Origin: Ulvibacterium sp965228935 | GTDB taxonomy: Bacteria > Bacteroidota > Bacteroidia > Flavobacteriales > Flavobacteriaceae | Assembly (NCBI RefSeq): GCF_965228935.1 | Contig: NZ_OZ245846.1 | Coordinates: 3,410,001-3,474,000, forward strand | Direction of reading: 5' to 3' | Length of the DNA: 64,000 nucleotides | Part shown: positions 7,494-15,109 of the stretch, one piece after another | How positions within the stretch are numbered: the stretch's first letter is position 1 | How the letters are laid out: each line of letters opens with the position of its first letter | The notes under the pieces: model-generated | The model's database searches: none | What the model was told of the DNA's origin: nothing | The model's input: only the letters and a program-made list of their open reading frames with translations | Position numbers and translations under genes: made by a program

Positions 7494-8019
7494 CGTTTTC
7501 ATCCTGCAATAGCCCAAGGTGTTCTTCTGGAACAAAGGTAGCTTCGTCAAATCGGGTATCCCGCTCAAAAGCCTCTTCCTTACGTATTTTGCTCCGGGCA
7601 AAGCGCCGTATACCTTGTTCTCCCTCAAGGATTAGTCCCGGCACGGGTACGCTTTTACCGTTCCCATCCTTGGCCACCATAGTAAAATAGGAGGAATTGC
7701 AATGCTTTCGCTTCCCCGTGGTTATGTTCTCGGATTCTACCCGTACGCCTACCACCATTGAGGTCCGCCCTGTATAATTAATGGAAGCCTTTAAGGTGAC
7801 CAGTTCCCCTACTTCTATGGGACTTAAGAAATCCACTCGGTTTACCGAAGCTGTAACACAATATCTTTGGGAGTGTTTGGAGGCACAGGCAAAGGCAATT
7901 TGGTCCATAAGGTTCAAGATATGACCGCCGTGTATTTTTCCCCCGAAATTAGAGTGGGAGGGGAGCATCAATTCTGTAATAGAAACCCTTGATTCGCGGG
8001 CGGTTTTAAATGATTCCAT
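7474..8019 (-). CDS. Acyl-CoA thioesterase, hotdog fold (YciA/ACOT type)
   Basis: A 181-residue protein with one hotdog domain. PSHSNFGGKIHGGHILNLMD (about 20-39) is the family's conserved helix region, with the NxxGxxxGG pattern and catalytic Asp. TASVNRVDFLSPIEVGELV follows as the second conserved strand-turn. It would hydrolyse acyl-CoA thioesters in the cytoplasm; the chain-length preference cannot be read from sequence. The C-terminal 40 residues are a charged extension. It converges on and overlaps pgl by 20 bases. Confidence 0.88.
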   Translation of the reverse strand: MESFKTARESRVSITELMLPSHSNFGGKIHGGHILNLMDQIAFACASKHSQRYCVTASVNRVDFLSPIEVGELVTLKASINYTGRTSMVVGVRVESENITTGKRKHCNSSYFTMVAKDGNGKSVPVPGLILEGEQGIRRFARSKIRKEEAFERDTRFDEATFVPEEHLGLLQDENVKIDLG

Positions 8020-8072
8020 GTTAAAAATTTAAAATTCAAGCGCAAATTCAAGTTCGCATCACCTAAATCTAT

Positions 8073-8438
8073 TCAGTTTCTAAAATGGGGGGATTGCTCT
8101 TCTTGGACTTCGGTAATGAAGTATTTAGTGTCGCCCAACCAAAAAAAGGTGGCAAAGCGCTCTATATAAGTTACTTTAACATACCTGCCTTGGTAGTCCT
8201 TTAATTGTTGGATGACCTCCTTTTCCTTGTCCAAAACGGAAAAGGAAAAAATCTGTGCTCCGGATATCCCCTGGCTTATCTCTCCCTCCCAAGTTTTGAC
8301 CAATACGCCCTTATTGCTGAATTTGATAAGTTCGCCCGAGCGATAGCCTTGACTGTAGGGAACAAAATAAATAAAGGCATAGATGAGCAAAAACAGTACT
8401 ACTATGGCTCCCAGGGTAATAAACAATGCTTTTTTCAT
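8073..8438 (-). CDS. Small inner-membrane-anchored protein, function unknown
   Basis: 121 residues. One membrane segment at about 5-29 (FITLGAIVVLFLLIYAFIYF), then a soluble beta-rich part (GELIKFSNKGVLVKTWEGE, KDYQGRYVKVTYIERF). Homologues in the phylum are sometimes labelled 6-phosphogluconate dehydrogenase, but nothing in the sequence supports that: there is no Rossmann motif and the length is a quarter of that enzyme. It lies between rmuC and the thioesterase gene, all reading left with short gaps. The role is not known. Confidence 0.7.
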   Translation of the reverse strand: MKKALFITLGAIVVLFLLIYAFIYFVPYSQGYRSGELIKFSNKGVLVKTWEGEISQGISGAQIFSFSVLDKEKEVIQQLKDYQGRYVKVTYIERFATFFWLGDTKYFITEVQEEQSPHFRN

Positions 8439-8463
8439 GGAATAGGTTTCGGGAAGATATCGT

Positions 8464-9807
8464 TTACAATTTTAACTTCGGTTCTTCAAAATCGTCTTCT
8501 TGGGCGCGTTTCAGTATCGGTTCGGGAATAGACTTTTTGGCCTTGGCCCCCATTTTCTTTAGTCGTTCTATACTGGTGATGATATTGCCCCGGCCCTCTA
8601 CCAGCTTGTTCATAGCCCCTTTGTACTCCGTTTTGGCATCGTCCATTTTTTTGCCCACTTTGGTCAAATCGGATACAAAGCCTTCAAACTTGTCATATAG
8701 GGCCCCAGCCTGTCTAGCAATTTCTATGGCATTCCGTTGTTGCTTTTCATTGTTCCACATGCTGTCTATAGTCCGTAAGGTGGCCAATAAGGTGGAAGGT
8801 GTAACAATAACTATGTTTTGCTCGAACGCCTTGTTATACAAAGAGTTATCCTGGTTTATTGCAATGGCGAATGCAGGTTCAATTGGTACGAACATCAACA
8901 CAAAGTCGGGGCTTTCCATTTCATAGAGATCCTCGTATTTCTTGGCCGATAATTGGTCTACATGTTTTCTGAGGGAATTGATGTGGTCCTTAAGAAATTT
9001 TTCCCGTAGTTCATCTTCCGCATTGATATATCTTTCATAATCGGTCAGGGATACCTTGGAGTCCACGACCATCTTTTTTCCATCGGGAAGATGAATGATG
9101 ACATCGGGCAATACACGGGTCCCATCGTCCAAAGTAAAACTTTGTTGGACCGAATATTCCCTGTCCTTTTCCAGGCCCGATTTCTCCAATACCCTTTCCA
9201 GGACCAATTCGCCCCAATTTCCCTGCATTTTGCTATCGCCTTTCAAAGCTTTGGTCAAGTTCTCAGCCTCTTGGGTAATCTTCAGGTTTTGGTTTTGGAG
9301 GTTCAACAGTTGCTCTTTTAAGGCGGAATGTATACTGATATTCTCCTTTTGGCTTTCCTCTACCTTTTTCTCGAAAAGCTGAATTTTTTCCTGTAAGGGG
9401 TTAAGGATGGTCTTGATATTTTTTTGATTCTGTTCCGTAAATTTTAGACTTTTTTCATCCAAGATCTTGTTGGCCAGATTTTCAAATTCTTTAGTAAACT
9501 TGTCCTGTAATTTTTCTACTTCTTCCTTTTGTTCCGAGTTTTTTGCTTGAAGGTTTTCCAAATCGGCCTGATACCGCACAATTTGGTTTCCCAAAGCTTC
9601 TTTTTCGGATTGCAGTTGTGTCCGCAGTTCTTCGGCATTGTTCAATCTGTCTTCAAGAACCGCAACATTGTTCCGTAACTGCTGCTCACGCTCTTCCAGT
9701 GCACTTTGGTTGGATTTTGTTTTTAAGTTTTGGATATAATGGCCCAATACAAAACCAAGTCCTGAACACACCAGCCCGACCACAAGATATATTACGGATT
9801 CACTCAT
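8464..9807 (-). CDS. rmuC: RmuC family DNA recombination protein
   Basis: 447 residues. An N-terminal membrane helix (about 5-22, YLVVGLVCSGLGFVLGHYI), then a long coiled coil to about residue 170 rich in Glu, Gln and Lys, then the RmuC nuclease-like domain with MQGNWGELVLERVLEKSGLE, RVLPDVIIHLPDGKKMVVDS and KVSLTDYERY. In E. coli RmuC limits inversions between short inverted repeats; it belongs to the PD-(D/E)XK-like superfamily, and the D...(D)SK pattern is visible in PDVIIH and VVDSKVS. Its N-terminus suggests anchoring at the inner membrane. Confidence 0.93.
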   Translation of the reverse strand: MSESVIYLVVGLVCSGLGFVLGHYIQNLKTKSNQSALEEREQQLRNNVAVLEDRLNNAEELRTQLQSEKEALGNQIVRYQADLENLQAKNSEQKEEVEKLQDKFTKEFENLANKILDEKSLKFTEQNQKNIKTILNPLQEKIQLFEKKVEESQKENISIHSALKEQLLNLQNQNLKITQEAENLTKALKGDSKMQGNWGELVLERVLEKSGLEKDREYSVQQSFTLDDGTRVLPDVIIHLPDGKKMVVDSKVSLTDYERYINAEDELREKFLKDHINSLRKHVDQLSAKKYEDLYEMESPDFVLMFVPIEPAFAIAINQDNSLYNKAFEQNIVIVTPSTLLATLRTIDSMWNNEKQQRNAIEIARQAGALYDKFEGFVSDLTKVGKKMDDAKTEYKGAMNKLVEGRGNIITSIERLKKMGAKAKKSIPEPILKRAQEDDFEEPKLKL

Positions 9808-9872
9808 TCTTGTTACTAATTCTTAAAAGTAAAGATACAGGTTTGAGCGTTAAAACCTGAATATTGCGGAAG

Positions 9873-10667
9873 CTACTTTTCTATACGGAACGAACCGGAT
9901 CCCGCATCAAAAGTTACCGTATCCGTCGGGAATAATTTCTCGAATGCCTTTTGCTCAATAAGCTCACAAGGATCTCCAAAATAGTTTTCCCCTTTTCCCA
10001 GAATCAGTATTTTATCACATAATTGGATAGCCATTTCAATTTCATGACTTGTAAATAAAACTGTAGTTCGGGTTTTATGGGCAATGGACTTTAGCAATTT
10101 TAAGATCTGTACCTTATGATAGAGATCTAAATGGGAAGTGGGTTCGTCCAATAGCATCAAAGTAGTTTCCTGGGCCAAGGCACGCGCGATCAAGGCCCTT
10201 TGCAATTGGCCATCACTAAGTTCGTAGCACTTTTTATGTTGAAGTTCGGTCAACTCCAGCACCTCCAACGCTTCCAAAATCTTGGACTTGTCCTTTTGCG
10301 TCAATTTTCCGATCCAATTGGTGTAGGGTTGTCTGCCCAAGGCTACCAACTCCAACACCGATAAATTTTTTGAGGCAATAGATTCGGTAAGTACAATGCT
10401 TACCGTGGAGGCCAGTTCCAAAGTCTTATAGGTATTCAAGGGTTTTCCCTTCATAAGGATTTCACCGGATAGTTTGGGTTGTACTTTCCCTATGGTCCGT
10501 AGCAACGTGGATTTTCCAATACCATTTACACCAATGATCGCACATAACTCCCCTGAGTTTAAGCCAAAGTCTATATTCCTGGCGATGAGGATATCCTCCC
10601 TTTTGCTCGGGTAACCTACGGATAGGTTTTTGATTTCCAGGGCGCTATGTAGAGTTGCAGATTTAAT
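9873..10667 (-). CDS. btuD: ABC transporter ATP-binding protein, probable cobalamin importer
   Basis: ATPase of a FecCDE/BtuCD-type importer. Walker A is GVNGIGKST, the signature is LSDGQLQRA, Walker B is TLMLLDEPTSHLD, with the switch His in LFTSHE. No ATG, GTG or TTG exists upstream of Walker A: the frame opens after a TAG at 10671-10673, and the only plausible starts are ATT at 10667 (264 residues, IKSATLHSALEIKNLSVGYP) or CTG at 10637. A TTG inside Walker A at 10505 would remove the P-loop and is rejected. The LEIKNLSVGY segment is the usual first strand of this family, so almost no sequence is missing. Third gene after btuF and btuC. Confidence 0.85.
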   Translation of the reverse strand: MKSATLHSALEIKNLSVGYPSKREDILIARNIDFGLNSGELCAIIGVNGIGKSTLLRTIGKVQPKLSGEILMKGKPLNTYKTLELASTVSIVLTESIASKNLSVLELVALGRQPYTNWIGKLTQKDKSKILEALEVLELTELQHKKCYELSDGQLQRALIARALAQETTLMLLDEPTSHLDLYHKVQILKLLKSIAHKTRTTVLFTSHEIEMAIQLCDKILILGKGENYFGDPCELIEQKAFEKLFPTDTVTFDAGSGSFRIEK

Positions 10668-10758
10668 AGTCTATGATTTGTGCTGTAAAGGTAAAAAGTT
10701 AAATAGGGAAAGTTCAAAGGTCTATGTTTTCGTCAAGATATTTGTTCATATATCGTTT

Positions 10759-11790
10759 TTAAAAAATCATTTTCCGTTTTCTTACCAACAACCAGATTAC
10801 CACCGGTGCCCCCAAAATACTGGTAATGGCATTAATGGGTAGGACACTGGCCGAGTTGGGTACTTGGGCTACCGTATCGCATAACAACATCAGGATGCCC
10901 CCGTACACCAGAACCGCAGGTAGGAGAACTTTATGATCGGTGGTATTAAAGATTTGTCTGGTCAAATGAGGGACGGCCAGGCCTACAAAGGCAATAGGCC
11001 CTGCAAATGCCGTTACCCCTCCGGCCAGTAATCCGGCGGAAATGATTATAACATATCGAGATCGCTTCATGTTGATACCTAGGCTTTGAGCGTACTTTTC
11101 ACCGAGCAACAGGGCATTCAAGGATTTAATGGAGGCTATGCCCAATGTGATTCCTATCAAAATTATTCCCAACAAAAGCAATAATTGCCCCCAGGACAGG
11201 TTTCCAACGCTCCCAAAGGACCAATAAATGTACTGCTGTAGTTTTTCGGCATCGGAAAAATAGGACAGTACGCTTACAATGGCAGCCGTAATGCTACCGA
11301 ACATCAACCCTATGATCAATAGGGCCAAGGTGTCCTTCACGCGTACCGCAACGACCATGACGATCAACAATACCAAGAAACTTCCCAAACTGGCGGCTAT
11401 GGCCAAGGAAACATCGTTTACAAATCCAAAAGTTACCAATCCTGGGAAAAGGGAAATTCCCATAATCAACAGGGCCGCTCCCAAACTTGCCCCTGAACTA
11501 ATACCTAGTACGAAAGGGCCTGCCAAGGGATTTCTAAAAAGCGTCTGCATCAATAATCCACTCAAGGAAAGTCCGCTACCTACCAAAAGTGCGGTAAAGG
11601 CCTTGGGAACCCTATAGTTCCATATAATATAGTTCCACGAATCATTTTGAACAGGCTCACCCAAAAGTGAATTTATCGTTGCGGAAAACGGAATGGATAC
11701 GGAGCCCAAACTTATGTTAAGCCCAAAACAAAGAATCAATGCCAGGGTCAATATCAAGAATGAAATGTAATATGAATTGTTCCGTTTCAA
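10759..11790 (-). CDS. btuC: FecCD/BtuC-type permease, probable cobalamin importer
   Basis: 343 residues with about ten hydrophobic helices and the family hallmarks: LSGLLMQTLFRNPLAGPFVLG near 78-98 (with the conserved LAxPxxLGxSxGA continuing as ISSGASLGA), and AGPIAFVGLAVPHLTRQ near 263 plus DTVAQVP, which make contact with the ATPase. It forms the membrane channel for a siderophore or corrinoid; the B12 assignment rests on the adjacent cobalamin riboswitch. The start is TTG at 11790, directly after the btuF stop (TAG at 11793-11791); no nearby ATG is available. Translationally coupled to btuF. Confidence 0.88.
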   Translation of the reverse strand: MKRNNSYYISFLILTLALILCFGLNISLGSVSIPFSATINSLLGEPVQNDSWNYIIWNYRVPKAFTALLVGSGLSLSGLLMQTLFRNPLAGPFVLGISSGASLGAALLIMGISLFPGLVTFGFVNDVSLAIAASLGSFLVLLIVMVVAVRVKDTLALLIIGLMFGSITAAIVSVLSYFSDAEKLQQYIYWSFGSVGNLSWGQLLLLLGIILIGITLGIASIKSLNALLLGEKYAQSLGINMKRSRYVIIISAGLLAGGVTAFAGPIAFVGLAVPHLTRQIFNTTDHKVLLPAVLVYGGILMLLCDTVAQVPNSASVLPINAITSILGAPVVIWLLVRKRKMIF

Positions 11791-12936
11791 CTACTCTAAG
11801 GGCTTAAAAAAGAAAAGTTTGTGGTCGGGTAGCAGTTCTGGGTGAAATATATGGATAAGGTCCTTTAAGACCAAATCAGGCCGTTGAGGGGCCAGTTCAT
11901 AATATATGAGCCCTCCGGTATCTCCCTGCGTAATCGTGTTGGAATAGATGCTGCGGTTTTCATAAGCGGCGAACTGAAGGTAATGTCGGTTGGCTTCTTT
12001 CAATTCATCATAGGAGGTAATCCTAGAAGGATTCAACCAAAATTCAGCATTTTGCGCCTTACTCAATACACTTTCCATACTTAAGGAAAGACTGCCGGTA
12101 TCTTCTGTATCCGCCCAAAGGTAGTTGGTCTGGGCATCTTCCAAAAAACGGGCCATCCAACTATTACCGCCCGCTACGTACCAAACATCCTTATAAAGGC
12201 CGCCCGTTAGGACCGTGGGTCTAACACTTGCTTTTTGGGCTAGGATTTTCGCGCTTTTATACGATTTTTCAATTTCCTTGAAAACACTGTCTGCTTTTGC
12301 TTCCTTTCCAAAAAATGGAGCAAAGAACTTGATCCATTCCGCTTTTCCAAGTGGAGTTTCTTCGGTCCAGTCACCGTTGTATACCACAGGTATATTAGAC
12401 CGCTGTAGCGTTTCATAAGCCTTGTTTTGATTGCTAATGCCAAACCCTACCACAACGTCCGGATTCAAGGCAAGGGTCATCTCCGTGTTTATTTCCTCAT
12501 TATTACCAAGTTCCTTGACCTTACCTTCATCAATTTGCTTCCTTGCCGTTTTGGAAGATATATAATCCGTAGTGGGGAACCCTACCAATTTATCCATAAC
12601 CCCCAGAGCTTCCAAGGCCGGGATATGGGTGGTAGATGTCACAATAATCCGCTCTACCGGTGTGGTTACAATGGCATCGTATGCATCCCTATTCAAGGTG
12701 GTATACGCCAAAATATCCTTGGGTATCAGGGCATAGGTATAGGCTATTTCCGAATTGGGCCAAGGCGAGGTTATCTGTATCGTAGTGATTCCTGAATCAT
12801 TTTTCTCGATCGAAAAACCTTTGGCATGGGCTATCTTAATTTGTTCAAAAGGAGAGGCTGGCCGGGGTACTTCTTTCTTTTCTGGTTTACAGGCGAATAC
12901 CAAGATTACAAGTACACCAAGTGTTATTTTTCTCAA
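11791..12936 (-). CDS. btuF: ABC substrate-binding lipoprotein, probable cobalamin binding
   Basis: Periplasmic binding protein of the FepB/BtuF class. The start is placed at TTG 12936 (MRKITLGVLVILVFACKPEKK), which opens into a signal peptide with lipobox VFAC; GTG 12957 is the alternative. A much longer frame to 13095 is excluded because it runs antisense through the riboswitch. Two lobes are visible: VERIIVTSTTHIPALEALG near 95-115 and ALNPDVVVGFG near 160, then SWMARFLEDAQTNYLWAD near 250, separated by the expected long helix. About 381 residues, at the long end for the family. Delivers ligand to BtuCD; first gene of the left arm. Confidence 0.85.
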   Translation of the reverse strand: MRKITLGVLVILVFACKPEKKEVPRPASPFEQIKIAHAKGFSIEKNDSGITTIQITSPWPNSEIAYTYALIPKDILAYTTLNRDAYDAIVTTPVERIIVTSTTHIPALEALGVMDKLVGFPTTDYISSKTARKQIDEGKVKELGNNEEINTEMTLALNPDVVVGFGISNQNKAYETLQRSNIPVVYNGDWTEETPLGKAEWIKFFAPFFGKEAKADSVFKEIEKSYKSAKILAQKASVRPTVLTGGLYKDVWYVAGGNSWMARFLEDAQTNYLWADTEDTGSLSLSMESVLSKAQNAEFWLNPSRITSYDELKEANRHYLQFAAYENRSIYSNTITQGDTGGLIYYELAPQRPDLVLKDLIHIFHPELLPDHKLFFFKPLE

Positions 12937-12959
12937 AAGAAACCATTTTTTGTTCACCT

Positions 12960-12967
12960 CAAAAGTA
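12960..12967 (-). promoter_or_regulatory. Probable -7 element of btuFCD
   Basis: On the minus strand TACTTTTG matches TAnnTTTG exactly. The implied start of transcription, about 12954, lies at or after the GTG codon at 12957, which favours the TTG at 12936 as btuF start. No good -33 TTG was found at the usual spacing. Confidence 0.4.
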
Positions 12968-12986
12968 GTATTATTTAATTTTTCGC

Positions 12987-13016
12987 TTGAAAGATTAAAC
13001 AAAATGTTTACTTTCG
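12987..13016 (+). promoter_or_regulatory. Promoter of the riboswitch-btuB-btuG transcript
   Basis: TTG at 12987-12989, 19 bases, then TACTTTCG at 13009-13016, one base off the -7 consensus TAnnTTTG. Transcription would start near 13022, just before the first paired base of the riboswitch (13025), which supports the assignment. Confidence 0.55.
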
Positions 13017-13024
13017 CTATGAAT

Positions 13025-13231
13025 TTTGGTTCCTGTTGATTTGGTTCAATAGGATTAAAAGGGAATCCAGTGAAAATCTGGGACTGTTCCCGCAACTGTA
13101 AGCTTAGGCCAGACAGGTTCTGGCTCCTTTGAAAGGATGTTGTTTTCTACAAAGCCACTGTTCACATTGAGACAAAGTCGGTGTAAATGGGAAGGCCAAA
13201 CAACATAAAGCAAGTCAGGAGACCTGCCAAA
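13025..13231 (+). ncRNA. Cobalamin (B12) riboswitch
   Basis: All main conserved blocks are present in order: GATTAAAAGGGAATCCAGTG, GTGAAAATCTGGGACTG, CCCGCAACTGTAAGC, CCACTG, GGGAAGGCC, and the B12 box AGTCAGGAGACCTGCC at 13213-13228. P1 can form between TTTGG (13025-13029) and CCAAA (13227-13231). It lies 43 bases upstream of the BtuB-like receptor start, so adenosyl- or aquocobalamin would shut off receptor and BtuG-like lipoprotein production. It does not lead into the btuFCD arm, which reads the other way. Confidence 0.96.
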
Positions 13232-13274
13232 TTCAAACAAATCGTATTAAACTTTCGGGATAAAGGTTTAAAGG

Positions 13275-15107
13275 GTGAAAAACCATATATTCATAATAGT
13301 AGTATTTGCATTGTCCATTTTAGGACAACTCTCCGCCCAGGAAACACCTATTTGGGAACTGGAGGAGGTCGTCGTATCCGATACTCGGATAAAACGTTAT
13401 GCCGAGGGACATAAGGTAACCGAGCTAAAGGATAGTACCATACAACGCCACGGTTCTTTTCTTACTTCGCTTCTTACCTTTAATTCCAATATCTATTTTA
13501 AGGAAAACGGGTTGGGTATGGTATCTTCCCCGGCATTTAGGGGTACCAATGCCTCGCACACGGCCGTAATTTGGAATGGGATAAATATCAATTCCCAAAT
13601 GAACGGTCAGGTAGACTTCAATACCATAAATCCCTTTAATTATAGCTCCGTAGGCATCCGAAGTGGGGGAGGGAGTGTCCAGTTTGGTACAGGGGCCATA
13701 GGGGGCAGTGTTCATTTAAACAACGACCTGCGTTTTGAGAAGCATTTTGACCAGCAGGTGTTTATAGGCTATGGTAGTTTTGATACGCGGAATGCCAACT
13801 ACAATCAGAGTTTTGGAACAGGTAGATGGTCCACTAGTTTCGGAATCAATTACACCCAATCGGATAACGATTATAGGTATTTGGAAACCGATGACCGAAA
13901 TCGTAATGGTGAATTTGAAAACATTAACCTAAACTTCAATACGGGTTATGTTCTGTCCGATAAACAAGTCTTGCGACTGTATCACCAAAGTTTTATCGGA
14001 GATCGCAATCTTTCGGGTACTCTGATAGCTCCGGGTAGAAGTCGTTATAAAGACAATCATTATCGTACCCAGTTAGAGTGGGGGCGTTTTGGGGAAAAGG
14101 CCGCCTCAAAAATAAAACTGGCCCACTTGCATGAGGAGTTCAAGTATTTTGAGAATAAGGATTCGGATATTTTTTCAAGTGGCAGGGTCACCACTTTGTT
14201 GGCCCGTTATTCCTTGGATGCTGCACTTTCGAAGGTATTCCGATTAAACTCTTTTTTGGAATACAACCATTTTAAAGGCAAGGGGAGTAGTTTCGGAAAC
14301 CCGGAACGCAATGATGCTTCGGTTACTGCGGTATTGAAGCATACCGTATCCGAAAAAATGACTTATAATCTTAGTCTTCGGCAGGATTTTTCTTCGGATT
14401 TTTCCAATCCCATGGTTTTTTCCTTGGATGGCATATATAAGCTTAATGACCATTATGCCCTACAGATTAATGCATCCCGAAACTTTAGGATGCCCACCTT
14501 TAATGACCTTTATTGGCAACCTGGAGGTAATCTGAATTTAGTCCCGGAACGTTCCTATCAAGTTGATTTGGGTCATCGCCTACGATTTGGTGGGTTTTCA
14601 TTAAACCTGAACAGTTATTACATCCGTACCGAGGATATGATCCGTTGGCTCCCCAATAGTCAGGGGCTATGGTCGCCCACCAATGTAGATCAGGTGCGGA
14701 TTTACGGTTTGGAGGGAGAAATTGGCGTAACATATCCCATCCATAAAAAACAACAAATTGATTTCAAGGCTAACTATGCCTATACCGTTTCCGAAGATCG
14801 GGAAACCAATGAACAACTGATTTACGTTCCCTTTCATCGGGGCAACGTTTCCCTTGCCTATCGTATTTCAGATTTTAGCGTATTCTACCAGCATTTATAT
14901 ACTGGGGCAGTATCCATCATTGGAGGGGAGTTGGAGGATTATCAAGTTGCCAATGCGGGAATTACCTATTCCCCGATTGCCAAGGGAAAATTAAAATATA
15001 GCCTAGGATGTACCGTGAACAATCTTTTCAATACCTATTACGAGAACATCGCCTTACGACCAATGCCCAATAGAAATATTCAAACCCAATTAATAGTAAA
15101 CTTTTGA
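13275..15107 (+). CDS. btuB: TonB-dependent receptor, BtuB-like cobalamin transporter
   Basis: 610 residues, the size of BtuB (about 600) and shorter than SusC-type receptors. GTG start at 13275 leads into a signal peptide ending QLSAQ. There is no N-terminal carboxypeptidase-like domain. The plug spans about 30-150 (LEEVVVSDTRI as TonB-box region, SSPAFRGTNASHTAVIWNGI, GGGSVQFGTGAIGGSVHLNN), followed by a 22-strand barrel ending in aromatic NF at the C-terminus. Placement behind a cobalamin riboswitch and with btuFCD divergent makes B12 or related corrinoids the likely substrate. The stop overlaps the region just upstream of the btuG-like ATG by a few bases, so the two are coupled. Confidence 0.92.
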   Translation: MKNHIFIIVVFALSILGQLSAQETPIWELEEVVVSDTRIKRYAEGHKVTELKDSTIQRHGSFLTSLLTFNSNIYFKENGLGMVSSPAFRGTNASHTAVIWNGININSQMNGQVDFNTINPFNYSSVGIRSGGGSVQFGTGAIGGSVHLNNDLRFEKHFDQQVFIGYGSFDTRNANYNQSFGTGRWSTSFGINYTQSDNDYRYLETDDRNRNGEFENINLNFNTGYVLSDKQVLRLYHQSFIGDRNLSGTLIAPGRSRYKDNHYRTQLEWGRFGEKAASKIKLAHLHEEFKYFENKDSDIFSSGRVTTLLARYSLDAALSKVFRLNSFLEYNHFKGKGSSFGNPERNDASVTAVLKHTVSEKMTYNLSLRQDFSSDFSNPMVFSLDGIYKLNDHYALQINASRNFRMPTFNDLYWQPGGNLNLVPERSYQVDLGHRLRFGGFSLNLNSYYIRTEDMIRWLPNSQGLWSPTNVDQVRIYGLEGEIGVTYPIHKKQQIDFKANYAYTVSEDRETNEQLIYVPFHRGNVSLAYRISDFSVFYQHLYTGAVSIIGGELEDYQVANAGITYSPIAKGKLKYSLGCTVNNLFNTYYENIALRPMPNRNIQTQLIVNF

Positions 15108-15109
15108 TA

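Noticed and set aside
8073..8438. 6-phosphogluconate dehydrogenase label for the 121-residue protein
   Set aside because: It has no nucleotide-binding motif, is far too short and has a membrane helix; the real gnd is at 3410-4819.
12937..13095. N-terminal extension of the btuF frame
   Set aside because: It lies antisense to the riboswitch and its promoter and precedes a clear lipoprotein signal peptide; the extension has no protein-like features.
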